From Rosa chinensis (lineage: Eukaryota > Streptophyta > Magnoliopsida > Rosales > Rosaceae), in the NCBI RefSeq assembly GCF_002994745.2, contig NC_037091.1:26355789-26419788 (forward strand): a stretch of DNA of 64,000 bases, written 5' to 3'. A model generated the notes under the pieces. It worked only from the letters and a program-made list of their open reading frames with translations, made no database searches and was not told the origin of the DNA. Shown here one piece after another: positions 34,561 to 46,490 of this stretch (positions are counted from its first letter, which is position 1; each line of letters starts with the position of its first letter). The translations under genes and the position numbers were made by a program.

Positions 34561-34766
34561 ATTGTAGCAATCATGGGGAGATATTGACATCAGGGGGAGG
34601 CATGATGTCTACATGTTCGATCTCGAAGAGTGAAGGACGTGTTGTGCTCTTTTTGTCCTTCGACCAGGGTTATTTTTTCCCCACAGGGGCTTTTGTTACC
34701 TGGCAAGGTTTTTAACGAGGCAACGATCAAAGTGTCATCACCAAGTTTGAGCAGCACAAGGGGGAG
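34561..34766 (+). other. copia-2 3' untranslated region: internal purine tract, hairpin, PPT
   Basis: An internal purine tract CAGGGGGAGG (34591-34600) precedes a two-level hairpin: outer arms CCAGG (34664-34668) and CCTGG (34699-34703), inner arms CCCC (34679-34682) and GGGG (34686-34689). The terminal polypurine tract AAGGGGGAG (34758-34766) abuts the LTR. Confidence 0.75.
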
Positions 34767-34942
34767 TGTTGACGGATGTTGACATAGTGTGCCTCTACAA
34801 ACTAGGGTTTAGGATTGTAATAGGAAAGTGTTATAGGTATTCAATTGTATTCGGATTCTCTTATCTTTTGTATACCTTGTAACTCCCTATATAAGGGCTC
34901 CTATTATCAATAATAAACACACAATTCTATTCTCCTACAACA
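34767..34942 (+). repeat. copia-2 3' LTR
   Basis: 176 bp, TGTTGACGG to CCTACAACA, same length as the 5' LTR with about 7 substitutions. Followed by the atata duplication at 34943-34947. Confidence 0.95.
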
Positions 34943-34954
34943 ATATACAGCTTT

Positions 34955-35341
34955 TATCCAGAATGGAGCTCCGCTTTGAAATTAACGTGTGAAGTTCGAG
35001 TTTTTGGTCACTTTTCGGTCGCATATCTACATCTCGACCGTTCAATTTTTAGGTACTACTGTATAGATCATCTCTGCAAATTTTCAGCCAAATTGATTAT
35101 CGTTAAGGTATCTAACTCGCTTAAACCAATGGACGGATTGAATCTGTCAACCTAAACTGTACTAGCTTTAACGCAGTTATCAATGTCTTAATGATCATCA
35201 TTTTGGCAGAAAATTTGCAGAGACGATCTATACACTAGTACCTAAAAACTAATCGGTCGAGATGTGGATATGCGACCAAAAAGTGACTCAAAACTCGAAC
35301 TTCACACGTTATTTTTTTAAAGCGGAGCTCCGCTCTGGATA
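34955..35341. mobile_element. foldback MITE, about 387 bp
   Basis: The two ends are long inverted repeats. Left begins TATCCAGAATGGAGCTCCGC; the reverse complement of the right begins TATCCAGAGCGGAGCTCCGC. Pairing continues through AACGTGTGAAGTTCGAG and TGGTCGCATATC and on for well over 130 bp, with a less paired centre. No coding capacity. The target duplication is unclear (possibly TA), so the superfamily is undecided. Confidence 0.8.
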
Positions 35342-35345
35342 GGAT

Positions 35346-35403
35346 CTGTATGTATATATATATACATACATACATACATACATACATACATACACACACA
35401 CAC
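35346..35403. repeat. compound microsatellite (TA)n(CATA)n(CA)n
   Basis: Simple repeat adjoining the MITE: TATATATATA, then about eight CATA units, then CACACACACA. Confidence 0.95.
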
Positions 35404-35891
35404 GATATTCCTATACACCAAGAAATAAGCCCCAAAATCATAATCTAACCACAATCTAAAAAGCATACCTGAAAGGCGGATACTATGTCAGAAGTATTGC
35501 AATGGAAATGCCCAGGCTGCAAGAAAAACAGAGAGAAGATAAAGATGAATATGGTCAAGGGATGGGTTGCTTTCGACAGATTTAATAAAAAAAATCTCTA
35601 ATTTTTTTACGAATATAAGTCGAACAAAATAAAATTGGAGTCAAACACGATGCAGACTCAAACTCTATCGAATCAATTCATAATTTCATCATTTTATAAT
35701 CAATAATTTATTATTGCCAAAAACGAAAATATTAAGAAATGTATTATTACCAAAAAAAAAAAAACTAGAAAAGTAGAAATGTAGCTTAGCGTCAAATCAC
35801 TCGAGACAAAACGCAACCTTCAGAAATCGGAACGCACACCACAAATAGCCACAGTTGCGTCTGCTCATAACAAGAGAAAGAGAACAGAGAC
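35404..35891. promoter_or_regulatory. upstream region of plastid cysteine synthase
   Basis: The 490 bp before the start codon should hold promoter and 5' UTR. It is AT-rich with A-runs near 35750-35763; I see no convincing single TATA box. The MITE and copia-2 sit 0.55 kb and 0.95 kb upstream of the ATG, close enough to affect expression. Confidence 0.4.
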
Positions 35892-38800
35892 ATGGGTTCT
35901 GCTTCTCTGATCAATCCGCTGACATCGTCTCTCTGCGCCCCCAAGTCAGAGCTCACTACACCCAAACACCTGTGGGTGGTAGGCCCCACCTCCACGTCGC
36001 TGAGTCTGAGGTCCAGCCAGAGCAAGAGAGGAGGGTCTGTTGTGTGCAAGGCCGTGTCTGTGAAGCCGGAGACCGCAGTCGAGGGTCTCAACATTGCCGA
36101 AGATGTTACTCAGGTAAATACCATTTTCCACTTTGCCGGTTGGTTGCTTTTGTTTGATTTGAATTTCACTCTAAATTTCATTAATTTAAGATGCTCAGCT
36201 ATTTGTGTTTCATTTATATTGATATATTGTTGGTGGAATAATTGTTCTGGTCCTCTCAATTCTGCTCCAATTCATTTTTATTTATTTATTTTTGGTTAAG
36301 TGCTCAAATTCATTTAAAACGTGAGAGAGGTGAGTAATTATGTATCCACACTTCATTATTCTGGATTTACCATCATTTGGGTGTTCCGTATGATGCTTAC
36401 GAGGTCAACTCTTTACTGTAAATACGCTCAGGTTTTTGTTTTGTTTTGTTTTGTTATTTTGTATTTATCAATTGACAATGAAAGTTGACTATTTAGACGC
36501 CATATATCTTGTGAGAGAGAACAATGGAGATAAGTGGTCTTTGCACTTTTGCTCTAGTATTCTTGTTTTCAACTTTTTGGGAAATTGTTCAATATAACAC
36601 ATATGACATACATACAATTACGACTTTTAGGACCTAATTACTCAAACGAGTGCTTACTACAGTGATCACTTTTAGGACTTAATTATTCAAATGAGAACTT
36701 ACTTTACTCTGACGAGAACCCTATTTACCTTAGTAAAGACTTTTTTCTAGTTATGTATATTACTCAAACGATGACCTTATTTACCTTAATGATGACTTTT
36801 TTCTAGTTACCACATGAGTCCTCAAAGTGGTAACATGAGTTATCAAAGTGGTAATAGACATGTATGAGAAATGTTAACGTACCATAGCTTTACTTTTTTT
36901 TAATTTTTTTATTTTTAATATTATATAGGAACATCATTTTGATAACAAAGATTGTTTATAACCAAAATTTGTTTTTTTTTTTATTTGTTTATTTTCTTGA
37001 TCTACTATATAGGAAATGCGTAAGTAATCTTCAGAAGAAGGATCATAAGGTTGATGCAGTTGCTCAATTTCAATGCGCTTTTGTTTGAAAACGGATCCAT
37101 GTTATTAATTAGTGTGGCTTGACAAACTATCTATATCAAGATCGATCCAGGGACTGGGACGTGTGTGATTAGTGACAGATAATGAAATAGATGGATGAGT
37201 TATGGATATTTTTTTACCAGTTTTTTGCTATTTTAATATTTATATACATTGGATAAATAAATAAGATATGTTTTGAAAGCATCATAGGGGTGCACTCCAT
37301 GTACACTATTTTATCATAAATCTCATCGTAATTAGTTGTTACTTGGTGAAAGAAACTCTTCTCTTGGACTGTATGTCAGCATTATTGACTTGTTTTGTTT
37401 GATCAAGAAATGCTTAAAATTTTGAAATTATGATTCGAAAAGAAAATGAATAGGTTATATTTATTTATTGAAGATGAAAGTTGAGAATTCTGATTACTTA
37501 AACTTTTTGATAAGGTCTACCCCTGATATGAACAAATAATTGAATAGACTTGTTATTAGTTTGGAACATGTTTAAATTACGATATTTTTGTTATTTGGAA
37601 GTTCTGGAATAACCCATGGAAGTCAAAGTTTAGTATTATAGGTCTCTCTCTCTCTCTCTATTGTATCTTTAATGTATGCAGATTTATATATAGTTTTTCT
37701 CACTCACTTTATTTTTTAATACTCATGCTTTTATACAGTACTTATATGGTTTTTCTTTACTTTAATAAAGGAATAGAATATTTTATGGGAAGCTTAAATT
37801 TTTTCTTCTTCTTTTCTTACGAGACATTTTACGACAAAAGAATTTTTCAGTATGTATTAGTAAGCTAAAGTAGATTGTTTTCTCACCTGTTATCACCTTT
37901 TATGGTTAATCCGTGTACAACACTGGTTGCTATTGTGATGCAGCTTATTGGGAAAACACCGATGGTGTACCTGAATAATATTATAAAGGGGTCTGTTGCA
38001 AACATTGCTGCAAAGCTTGAAATTATGGAGCCATGTTGCAGTGTCAAGGACAGGTGAGGAAGCAATGACTTGCCATTCTGGGTACTGAACACTTTGAGCA
38101 TCTTGTTTCTTATTTACATGGCCTGGAACATGACCAGACTGATATAACAGTATTCACGAGATTGATATGAGAATTGATGTTGGACTCTACTCGATTCTTT
38201 TTATCTTTGAATTTTCTGGGTTTCCAAAAGGTCATCTGAATAGGGTGGTTTGATATAGTTCTCAGTCATAAACAACCGTACTGAAAAATATTTATCAGTT
38301 CAACAAGTGATTAGTGACACCATATTTCGTATTTTGCTTTCTGTATTTCGACATTGCTATGAGGACTATATAATTTCACTTCTTCTTATATTGAAAGCTA
38401 ATATGTTATTTTCTTTCCTCAATAATAAAGAGGTAAACTTACCAAAACAAAATATATGTAGAGAGAGATGTACTGCCCATAGCGTATTCAATCTCCCTGT
38501 TAACGTTGCTTATATTACTCTTCAGGATAGGATACAGTATGATAACTGATGCTGAGCAAAGAGGACTTATAAAGCCTGGACAGGTAACTGATTAGAAATA
38601 TAACTTCTGTAATGTGAAAATTGAATATGGTCATCAACTAGGCATAATTTCTGGGAAGTTTGCCATTTTTACATATTTCTCATTTGTTTATCACCTTAAC
38701 ACAATAAACTCAGTGCATGCAATATAATGGGCATGCATACTTGGCCAATTGTGTCTAAAGCTATTTAGTGGGTTTTTTTTTTTTTTTTGGTTGAGACGTA

Positions 38801-41800
38801 TCGAATTATGACTCCTGTTGTGGAGTAGTTCTAACTTCTAAGACATAACTATACTGTACTGTCATGCTTGCTTCTCCCAGCTGCATGCTTCATGCTATAT
38901 TTTTTTTACCCATATCCTAATGGCTGCATGTTTCATTACAACTTTTCTCTTGCTGAATGATTCTCATAGAAAATTGTGGAAATTCTAATGCCATGGCATT
39001 TCCCTAATAATTCTTTTAAACAACAGATTTTGGCTGTTTGAAATTAAACCTTGTCTTTTCTCAATTATTGGTTTTGTGTCATGACTGTGGTCTTGTCATT
39101 TGGAAAAATGTTGATCATGTCTTCATTATTTTGCAGACATTTCAATGTTCTCTGACATGTCTTCTTTCTCATTTTAATTTAAGAGTGTTCTGGTGGAACC
39201 CACAAGTGGAAACACGGGCATTGGTCTTGCATTTATAGCGGCCAGTAAAGGATACAAACTCATCTTGACAATGCCAGCTTCAATGAGCTTGGAAAGAAGG
39301 GTTCTTTTAAAGGCATTTGGAGCTGAACTTGTTTTGACCGACTCAGCAAAGGGCATGAAGGGAGCAGTTCAGAAAGCTGAAGAAATATTGAAAAGTACAC
39401 CCAATGCATACATGCTTCAACAGTTTGACAATCCTGCTAATCCTAAGGTGTCTTGGATTCCTTCTTTCCTACTTTGTTGAACATAAAGGATTTTACTGTT
39501 GTGCCTCTTTTTTTGTCTTTTCCTTCTTGACTTTTTCACTTTTTGATATGCTAAAACACTAGAAATGTCATGTTAGATGGGTAGGGTGCTGCAGTGATGG
39601 TACAATTGGGCTTATATCTTGTCCAGTAAAGATTTCTGCTATGCAGAGCTTTACATTTTATGTCACTGTACTTTTTGAAACCTTTATAGTATACTGGAAA
39701 TGCCGCAACGTAAAAGCAGAATATCACAGTAGTTGCATGAGCTGCATTACTTTTCCCTCTTTCTTTTTGTGGAAAAAGACATGTCTCTTGGTTCTTCTTG
39801 GATGATATATATTCACCTTTTTTTTTTTTTTTTTGGGAATGGTTAATTTTGATCCTGTTTTTCTACTTAGAGGTAATAGATTAGATCGCTGTTTGGTGAA
39901 GGCTGTAAAGCTTTGACCTTTATTGCCTTACCGTGAGGCTAGCAGTTTGGGTGTATAAATCTGTTCTGTTATGCAGAGACACTGATTGTAATAACATCAG
40001 GGCTTCTGGATGTATATAAATCTGTTGCGTCTTATATGCAGGTACACTATGAGACAACTGGTCCAGAGATCTGGGAAGATACAAAAGGCAAGGTGGATAT
40101 ATTTGTTGGGGGAATTGGAACTGGCGGAACTATTTCTGGGGTCGGGCGGTTCCTTAAAGAGAAAAATCCTAAAATAAAGGTATTTTTATTTTTTTAAAAT
40201 ATATATATATATATATATATATATTTTGTTTTTTGTTTTTTTTGTTTTCTGATTCACGATTGTCAGACCATATTAAGTTTGTTTTCTATTTAGAAGAATT
40301 GCACGGGTCTTGGTCTGGTCCGACCAATACTTGGTTTTTGGCCCAAATCCATGAAACAAGCATGCACTGTTGGAAAGTAGCTCCACCTAGATGCTTCTCT
40401 GAACAAGCCCACATGCAATTCTGGCCTTTGATTCAGCCATGTGGTGTGGCCCAGATTCACAAAGCATGAATAAGCCATGTGCGCGGTTGCTGCCTTTTAA
40501 TTAAGGGCCCCGATTAAATCTCTTCTAATAAGCAGCCTATGTACTCTGCATAGTTTACAGAATGTTGAAATATGCAGAGAAGGGTATTCGAACTCCCTTC
40601 CTCACCAAGCTTCAACTAGTGCCTTGACGAACTGGACTACCCAGCAGTTGTGCTAATATGTTTACTTATATTATATATATTACATATTGACTCATATATC
40701 CAAATTAAAAAAATAGATAAATAAAACCTCTAACTAGAGTTTAACTCTAAACCGGGTATTTAATTATTTCTAATATATTATTGGAATATTTATTAAAAGG
40801 AATATGAATTGTAAGACAACTCTCTCTGTTTTTTTTTTTTGTGTGTGCCTTTTGCCCTTGCCTCTGTGGGTAGATGAAAAACATGAAGGCAAGCTCAAGA
40901 TTGTTGATAGTGGAAGGTTGTATGGAAAAACCTTGCCTTTTGCCTTTAAGGGTACAAATGCTCTTATATGCATATAAAAATGCCGACCAGCCAGGATCTG
41001 ATGGACTCGCTGTGAATGTGTCAGTTTGAAGCACATCTGACATATGTTAGCTCAATGGAAAATTGTTTTCAAAGAGATTTTTCTTTTGTTGCAATTCTTT
41101 GTTTTTTTTTTCCCCTTTCCCCTTCCTGTTCTTTATATTGCCATTTCAGCGTTGGCATCTGATATTTAAAGTAACAGATCATTGGTGTAGAGCCGACGGA
41201 AAGCAACATCCTTTCAGGTGGAAAACCTGGTAAGATAATGATTCAGCCTTCTGACAGTTCAGTTCTCTCCTTCCTTTCTAAATTATTCATTTGCATTTTG
41301 TCTACTTTTCACTTTCGAGAGAACAGGTCCCCACAAAATTCAAGGGATTGGAGCTGGATTTATACCTAGAAATTTGCACCAGGATGTCGTTGATGAAATT
41401 ATAGAGGTCTAAGATCTTATTCCAATTCGACTATTTATTTTTTTAATTTTTATATACATTTGGTCTTTCGTTTATTTTTAAGCAATTTTTAAAATCTCCT
41501 TGTAAAGTCATTCTGCTAAATGAATAAAATGAGAGTAATTACACAGACATTGCTATCTAGTATCTACAGTTCAATTCTTGGTTTATTTTCTATTTGATGT
41601 CAAAATGTTACTTTGCTAGTCATGCATCTAGGGGAAAATAATCACGTCAGGTCATTGTGAAGTTGGTTTGTAGTTGAGTTCTAACTGGTTGTTTGTGTGG
41701 CAGATCTCAAGTGATGAAGCTGTTGAAATGGCAAAGCAATTAGCACTTCAGGAAGGCTTGTTGGTTTGTACCTTTTTACTTTTCAGCCAAATTTATATTG

Positions 41801-44800
41801 AGATGTAGGCAAACTCTAAATTTCAGTCCTATTATTATCCAGAGTATACGCATCTCTCCCTTTCCTATACAAGAGAACACTAGAACAACTAAACACTTCT
41901 GTGTTACATTTAGAGAAGAATAGACTGAAGCAAAAATCACTTGCTTTTCATCTGCGAAACACATATTGGTGACCATGTTGAGGCTTCATTTGCTCAGTGA
42001 TAACAGTTTGTTAATCAGAGTTTTGTGGTTTTCTGTTGTATAGTAAATATCCTCCCCTTGCTCCCCTCAAGCAATCATGTTATAATATGAAAAGTAAAGT
42101 TCCCAAGTATAACACAAGTAATCCTGCCCTTGTGCCAATGTCCTCTGGGTGCAGTTAGCATTATCTATATTACTATATTATTATTTTAGTTGTTATAGTT
42201 ATTATTGCTATTATTTTTCAAAACATCAAAAGGAAAGTTCCCAAGTAAGTGAATCTATTAAATTATTGTGTTTTTGTGAGTTGTTTTCTCCTTGTCACCT
42301 TATGTTTGATCCCATCCGCTCCTGCCAAACAAACAACTAAAGGACTCTTTTTCTCTCATATGGTTGGGAAGAATTTTTGCTGATGTTTGAAGTTCAAACT
42401 CTCACTTGCGATCAACCGAAGTAGAATTGCCTCAGAAATTGAATAGAACATATATAGCCTTATCTAATACTGTTACCCCTATCCCCACTTGAGCAACAAC
42501 ACAACACACTTCGATAATGGGAATCGTTCATCCTTTAGGACCCCTCTGCAAAAATCAGCCATAGTGGAAATCATTCGTCATCTAGAATATGCAGACAGAT
42601 ACTGCCTGTTGGGTAGAGCTGAAATGATGATGAGTAGGACCTAAAATTTGAACAATTCTGATCATTGGACACTTAAAAGTCTTTAGTGAGATCAACGACA
42701 GTTTTCTCATTTGTAGTTAAAAGCACATTTACATTTGTAGTTAAAAGCCTATAAACGTGCATGTATTCAACAGTTCTAATCATTACCTTCATTTATAATC
42801 AGGTTGGCATTTCTTCAGGAGCAGCAGCTGCTGCTGCTCTGAAGGTTGGTAAGAGGCCTGAAAATGCAGGGAAGCTTATAACGGTATATCCTTTCTCAAT
42901 TACTTCCCTTAAAAATTATTTTCCTCTATGAAACTGATGAACATATGCACACTGAGGTGAGTTGCAGCATTAATTTGTGTGTGGTGAGGCGGGGTTGTAG
43001 ATTTTTGCATATGAAATCACACCGGGTTGAGTTGCAGCATTATTTGGGGCAGGGGCTATGAGGGCGGGATATTAACGAATAACTGTTGTGTTAGGGTTGT
43101 TGTTTTTGTGTACTTATGAGATGGCTATGTTTGACAGAAAAAGTGAACAGGTGATTTCGCTGCATACATATTTCCTACTTTTGATTGTTGGCTGTGACAT
43201 TGATTTGTGGGACTCGTGTTGGAAGTTGGAACCATGGTTACTTGAGATGGTTATGTTTGACTAGACCATTGAAGTAGTCAAATTATGTATGGTTATGTTT
43301 TGGAACGCAGGCTCACAGATCACAGTACCAATAAGGATCATTAAGTAGTTGAAATTATGTTTGCATTTTTTGGGTTGACAGCATGACTACATGTAGATTG
43401 TCGACTATGTGGTTAGATATCATTTGTTCACCCTTGCACACAAGAACGCAGGAACATAGGATGTACTAAAACAAAATTTCAGCAATGGACTCGGACATCA
43501 AACCATATCATACGGTCTTACATCCATGACAGCGCGCACCAGAAAAATTCTTCGATACACGCACATACACACAGCTTCTCAAGTTTGGTTGACTGTATAG
43601 AATTCAACCCTTGAAATCAAAATTTATATTGTATACAACACCTAAAGCTGCCATTAATTCCATTAGGACTTGGAACAAAGCCAGCCTACTGTCTCACCCA
43701 ATGCATTGATTCTTTGCTAAGTAATTTTTCTGTTCCTATTTTACATTACTGTACTAAAAGATCAGATTCTCTTTAGTCAGTAATTTTTCTTTTAGACAAG
43801 AAAATATATGACTGATATTGAGGGATAGTTTTGAATGCTTTAACTAACAATTATTAAGAAAGTATTTTGGCTACTGTTCTGAGGTGTAGAGGACTTGAAA
43901 CACCAGTTATGGACATACTGAGGGTGCATCTCAACCATTTTATATCCAATATAACAGTTGATGTTTAAGTGATTACTAACACTTTGGAATAGAAACACCA
44001 ATCACGCTTATATTTCAGAATTGGAATCAAATCCAGATTCAGGATTCCTGAAAATTCAGAAATGAGATCACTGATTTATGTGGGTCTGTGTGGGTAAACA
44101 CCTAGATGGCGGGGATGAGAATATTTTTCTCATTGCTTCCATTCCCAGTACTGTAAACATGCATGACATTAACTTCTTTTTCACGGGTTCCTTGTCCTTT
44201 AATTTGGTTAGGATATTCCCACATGAATTTATTCAGTTCTGCTTGTCTGATTTTACCTTTACGTCTGGTAAAAGAATAAATCAGACGTCCATGTTTTGCT
44301 GTGTGCTGGATTGATTAGAATTTCTCCGGTCCACCTTTTGGCACTGGGCTGCTTTCCTATAAACTTCCATTTCACCTTGGGAAGTATGATAATATCATGG
44401 ACTTTTCAATTGAATTACGCTGTTAAGTTCTTGATTTTTATGTTTTAGAAGCAGTATTCTTGAACCGTTTGCTGTCTGATGTGAACAAAGTAATATTGCA
44501 CATAGCAAATTATTCATTGTAGAGTTTTGTATGTTTGACCTTTAATTTGTGTTTGGGCCATATATGCAATGCAGTTATTTCTTAATTTGTGTTTGGGCCA
44601 TATATGCAATGCAGTTATTTTTTATTTTCTGTATTGAATAAGAAGCTGCATGCAGTCGCACAATTATGTGAATACTCTTGCATTCAATCATTGGTTTATA
44701 TTTGCACTAAAAATTTAATTTGCTTGCAGGTGGTCTTTCCAAGCTTTGGGGAGCGATATCTCTCCACTGTTCTTTTCCAGTCAATTAGAGAAGAATGTGA

Positions 44801-44822
44801 GAAGATGCAACCCGAACCATGA
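35892..44822 (+). CDS. O-acetylserine (thiol)lyase (cysteine synthase), plastid type
   Basis: PLP enzyme that makes cysteine from O-acetylserine and sulfide. Exons: 35892-36113, 37944-38053, 38526-38583, 39184-39447, 40042-40179, 41178-41229, 41327-41406, 41704-41763, 42803-42883, 44730-44822. All junctions are GT-AG; the sum is 1158 bp, 385 residues, normal for plastid OAS-TL. Residues 1 to about 52 form a Ser/Thr-rich transit peptide ending near VVCKA. PLP lysine is Lys109 in SVKDR; the substrate loop PTSGNTG is at 136-142; the phosphate-binding GIGTGGT is at 242-248; the Ser of GISSGA (332-333) contacts the pyridine N. Plastid rather than cytosolic or mitochondrial form is inferred from the transit peptide and the C-terminus. 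No stop or frameshift, so probably functional. Introns 1 and 9 are each about 1.8 kb. Confidence 0.93.
40199..40250. repeat. (TA)n and T-rich tract in OAS-TL intron 5
   Basis: About 13 AT units followed by a T-rich tract. The T-rich part could be the reverse-strand A-tail of the SINE-like insertion to its right. Confidence 0.7.
40560..40655 (-). mobile_element. SINE-like tRNA-derived promoter in OAS-TL intron 5
   Basis: The minus strand has a box-A-like TGGGTAGTCCAGT (40643-40631) and, about 36 nt on, a box-B-like GAGTTCGAATACC (40595-40583), the internal RNA polymerase III promoter spacing of tRNA-derived SINEs. The full body may reach the T-rich tract near 40250. It does not fold as an intact tRNA. 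The family is unknown to me. Confidence 0.45.
44541..44620. repeat. 40-bp tandem duplication in OAS-TL intron 9
   Basis: 44541-44580 and 44581-44620 are identical apart from one base. Each copy contains ATGCAATGCAG, an acceptor-like end about 110-150 bp before the real acceptor at 44729. Confidence 0.95.
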
Positions 44823-46299
44823 ACTTCACTTGTTCAAGCAATTTATTGATGATTATGCAAATTGTTTTGACGGTTGAAATCAAATTAATAGCCAAAATCA
44901 GAATGTGATTTTGATGTCTATTTGATTATTATACTCTACTTGGTTGATCTTGATGTCTGTTTTGTTTCACAAATGCAATCGATGTAGCTTTGTGAGGGGG
45001 TTTTGGAATGGGTTAGAATTGACTAGGTCGTTCTTTTCTTAATCGTTTTTGTTTCATGAGATTGTCACATGTGAACTGTGAGCCAAAACTAATGAGTACT
45101 TTTATTTGGATCCAAGAGCAATTGACGACTGAAATAATGATAGGTGTGAATAGCAAAACTAAATAACTAACCACAACCATCCATGTGTATTGGACATTAC
45201 ACTTTACGCCGGAACTTATTTTCACTTTACAAACTCCAAGTGGGAGGAGACGGAAACTCAAAGCTGATTGCAAATTATGTGAATAAAGGCCGTATCACTC
45301 CTTGATGACATCAATAAGTTGCTCAACTCGCTGATATCAAGTTTCCTCATGTTCTTCGAGAAGCTAATATTAATATCAAACATTCCACCCCTCACCAGTG
45401 ATTTGGGAGAACGGATTATTTTGTTCTTTCTTTTCTCCACGACAGAAATTTTGTCTTAAGATATAACAGTTTCTTCTCCTTCCCAAGAAACAGAGATTGT
45501 GGCCTAAGAAGAGGGGCAGTAGTCTTGTTTTATCAACTTGGAACGGATTCCCACTGTTCCCAAACTGGAAAAACAAGCAAGAGCTAGGAAAAACCAAGGG
45601 AAAGGAAGAGGCATTATTCTAGCAAAAATTCTAATATGGACCATGGTCTAATAGAATACTCTTTGTTATTCTAGTTAGTCTTGCTCCTAGGGCATGCATG
45701 GAATTGGAGTTCCAATAGTCTAATGTTTCTTGGGTGATGGAGTCTTGTGCAAATGCAATTCATCTAAAAGCCTAAAAAACATTGGCCTAATTCTAGCTAG
45801 CTTAGCTTTTTAGTGAGGTCCCCCCCTCCTAAACACGGCTAGTAACATAAATTAAGCTAGTGAGGTACAGTCTACATAACCTTTCTGGTTGATATATATT
45901 ACCAGTATGTATTTGTGGATTCCAAGCAGGAAAAGCATTAAAGCGGTAGTAGACTAGTAGTAGTACATATAATTGAAAGTTCCAAACTTTAATTTGTTTT
46001 TCTGTAAAAAGTTGCTTCGACGAGCATGCGCATGGAGAAAGGCTGCCATGGCAAATGTGGCATGCCAAATATCGGATAGCCAGCTAGCTGGGTTAATGGA
46101 GGTTAACAACAGCGTTTTTCTCAAAAGGATTTAAATCAACAAACAAGTATTATTTGTAAGAAATTCTTCTATCCACCCAAGTGGGTGGTCACCTGATGAT
46201 GTTGCAGAAGGACATGCTTTCATTTCAGTGGGGCCAAGATATTGGCCTTAGTCCACTCTTTGGCGTTAATGTTTCATTTGAAAATAAAATGATTAGTGG
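44823..46299. other. 3' region of OAS-TL and intergenic DNA
   Basis: The first few hundred bases should be the 3' UTR. I see no gene in the rest; the ORFs on either strand are short and unlike known proteins. Confidence 0.6.
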
Positions 46300-46490
46300 A
46301 AGCATGCTAACTAGGCTGCAAGTGGGCCGGGCGAATGTTGCAGGGCTTATTCTGATAATATGAGGTCTCTGGTTTGAACCTCAGCTTGTGAAAAATATTC
46401 CTTGGAGAGGGGCCATACCCAAGATGCTTCCGGCCCCGCAGTGGTAGCTCACTCAGCCACTATTTTATGTACGCAAGGGAAAGAAAAGTA
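46300..46490 (+). mobile_element. possible SINE
   Basis: Box-B-like GGTTTGAACC at 46371-46380 with a box-A-like GGCTGCAAGTGGG near 46313-46325, about 46 nt upstream. The spacing is a little long. The downstream body is GC-richer than its surroundings and is followed by an A-rich stretch near 46480-46500. Weak without family members to compare. Confidence 0.35.

Larger units (their letters stand above)
27911..34942 (+). mobile_element. full-length Ty1-copia retrotransposon (copia-2), inactive
   Basis: The 176-bp LTRs (27911-28086 and 34767-34942) bracket a primer binding site, a long leader, gag, protease, integrase, RT, RNase H and a purine tract. By eye the LTRs differ at 7 positions (about 4%). 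That would be near 1.5 million years at 1.3e-8 per site per year, a borrowed rate. Its internal region matches copia-1, but the LTRs do not. Two in-frame stops in gag, stops after integrase and in RT and RNase H, and a frameshift in RT make it inactive. The leader is unusual, with a hairpin array and an apparent intron. Confidence 0.95.

Noticed and set aside
35792..36094. Minus-strand ORFs opposite OAS-TL exon 1
   Set aside because: Antisense shadows of a well-supported coding exon.
38030..38053. Cys before the PLP motif of cysteine synthase (PCCSVKDR) as a damaging change
   Set aside because: Plastid OAS-TL sequences commonly read CCSVKD here, and Lys and the rest of the motif are intact.
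40560..40655. tRNA gene on the minus strand
   Set aside because: Box A and box B are present, but acceptor and anticodon stems do not form; kept only as SINE-like.
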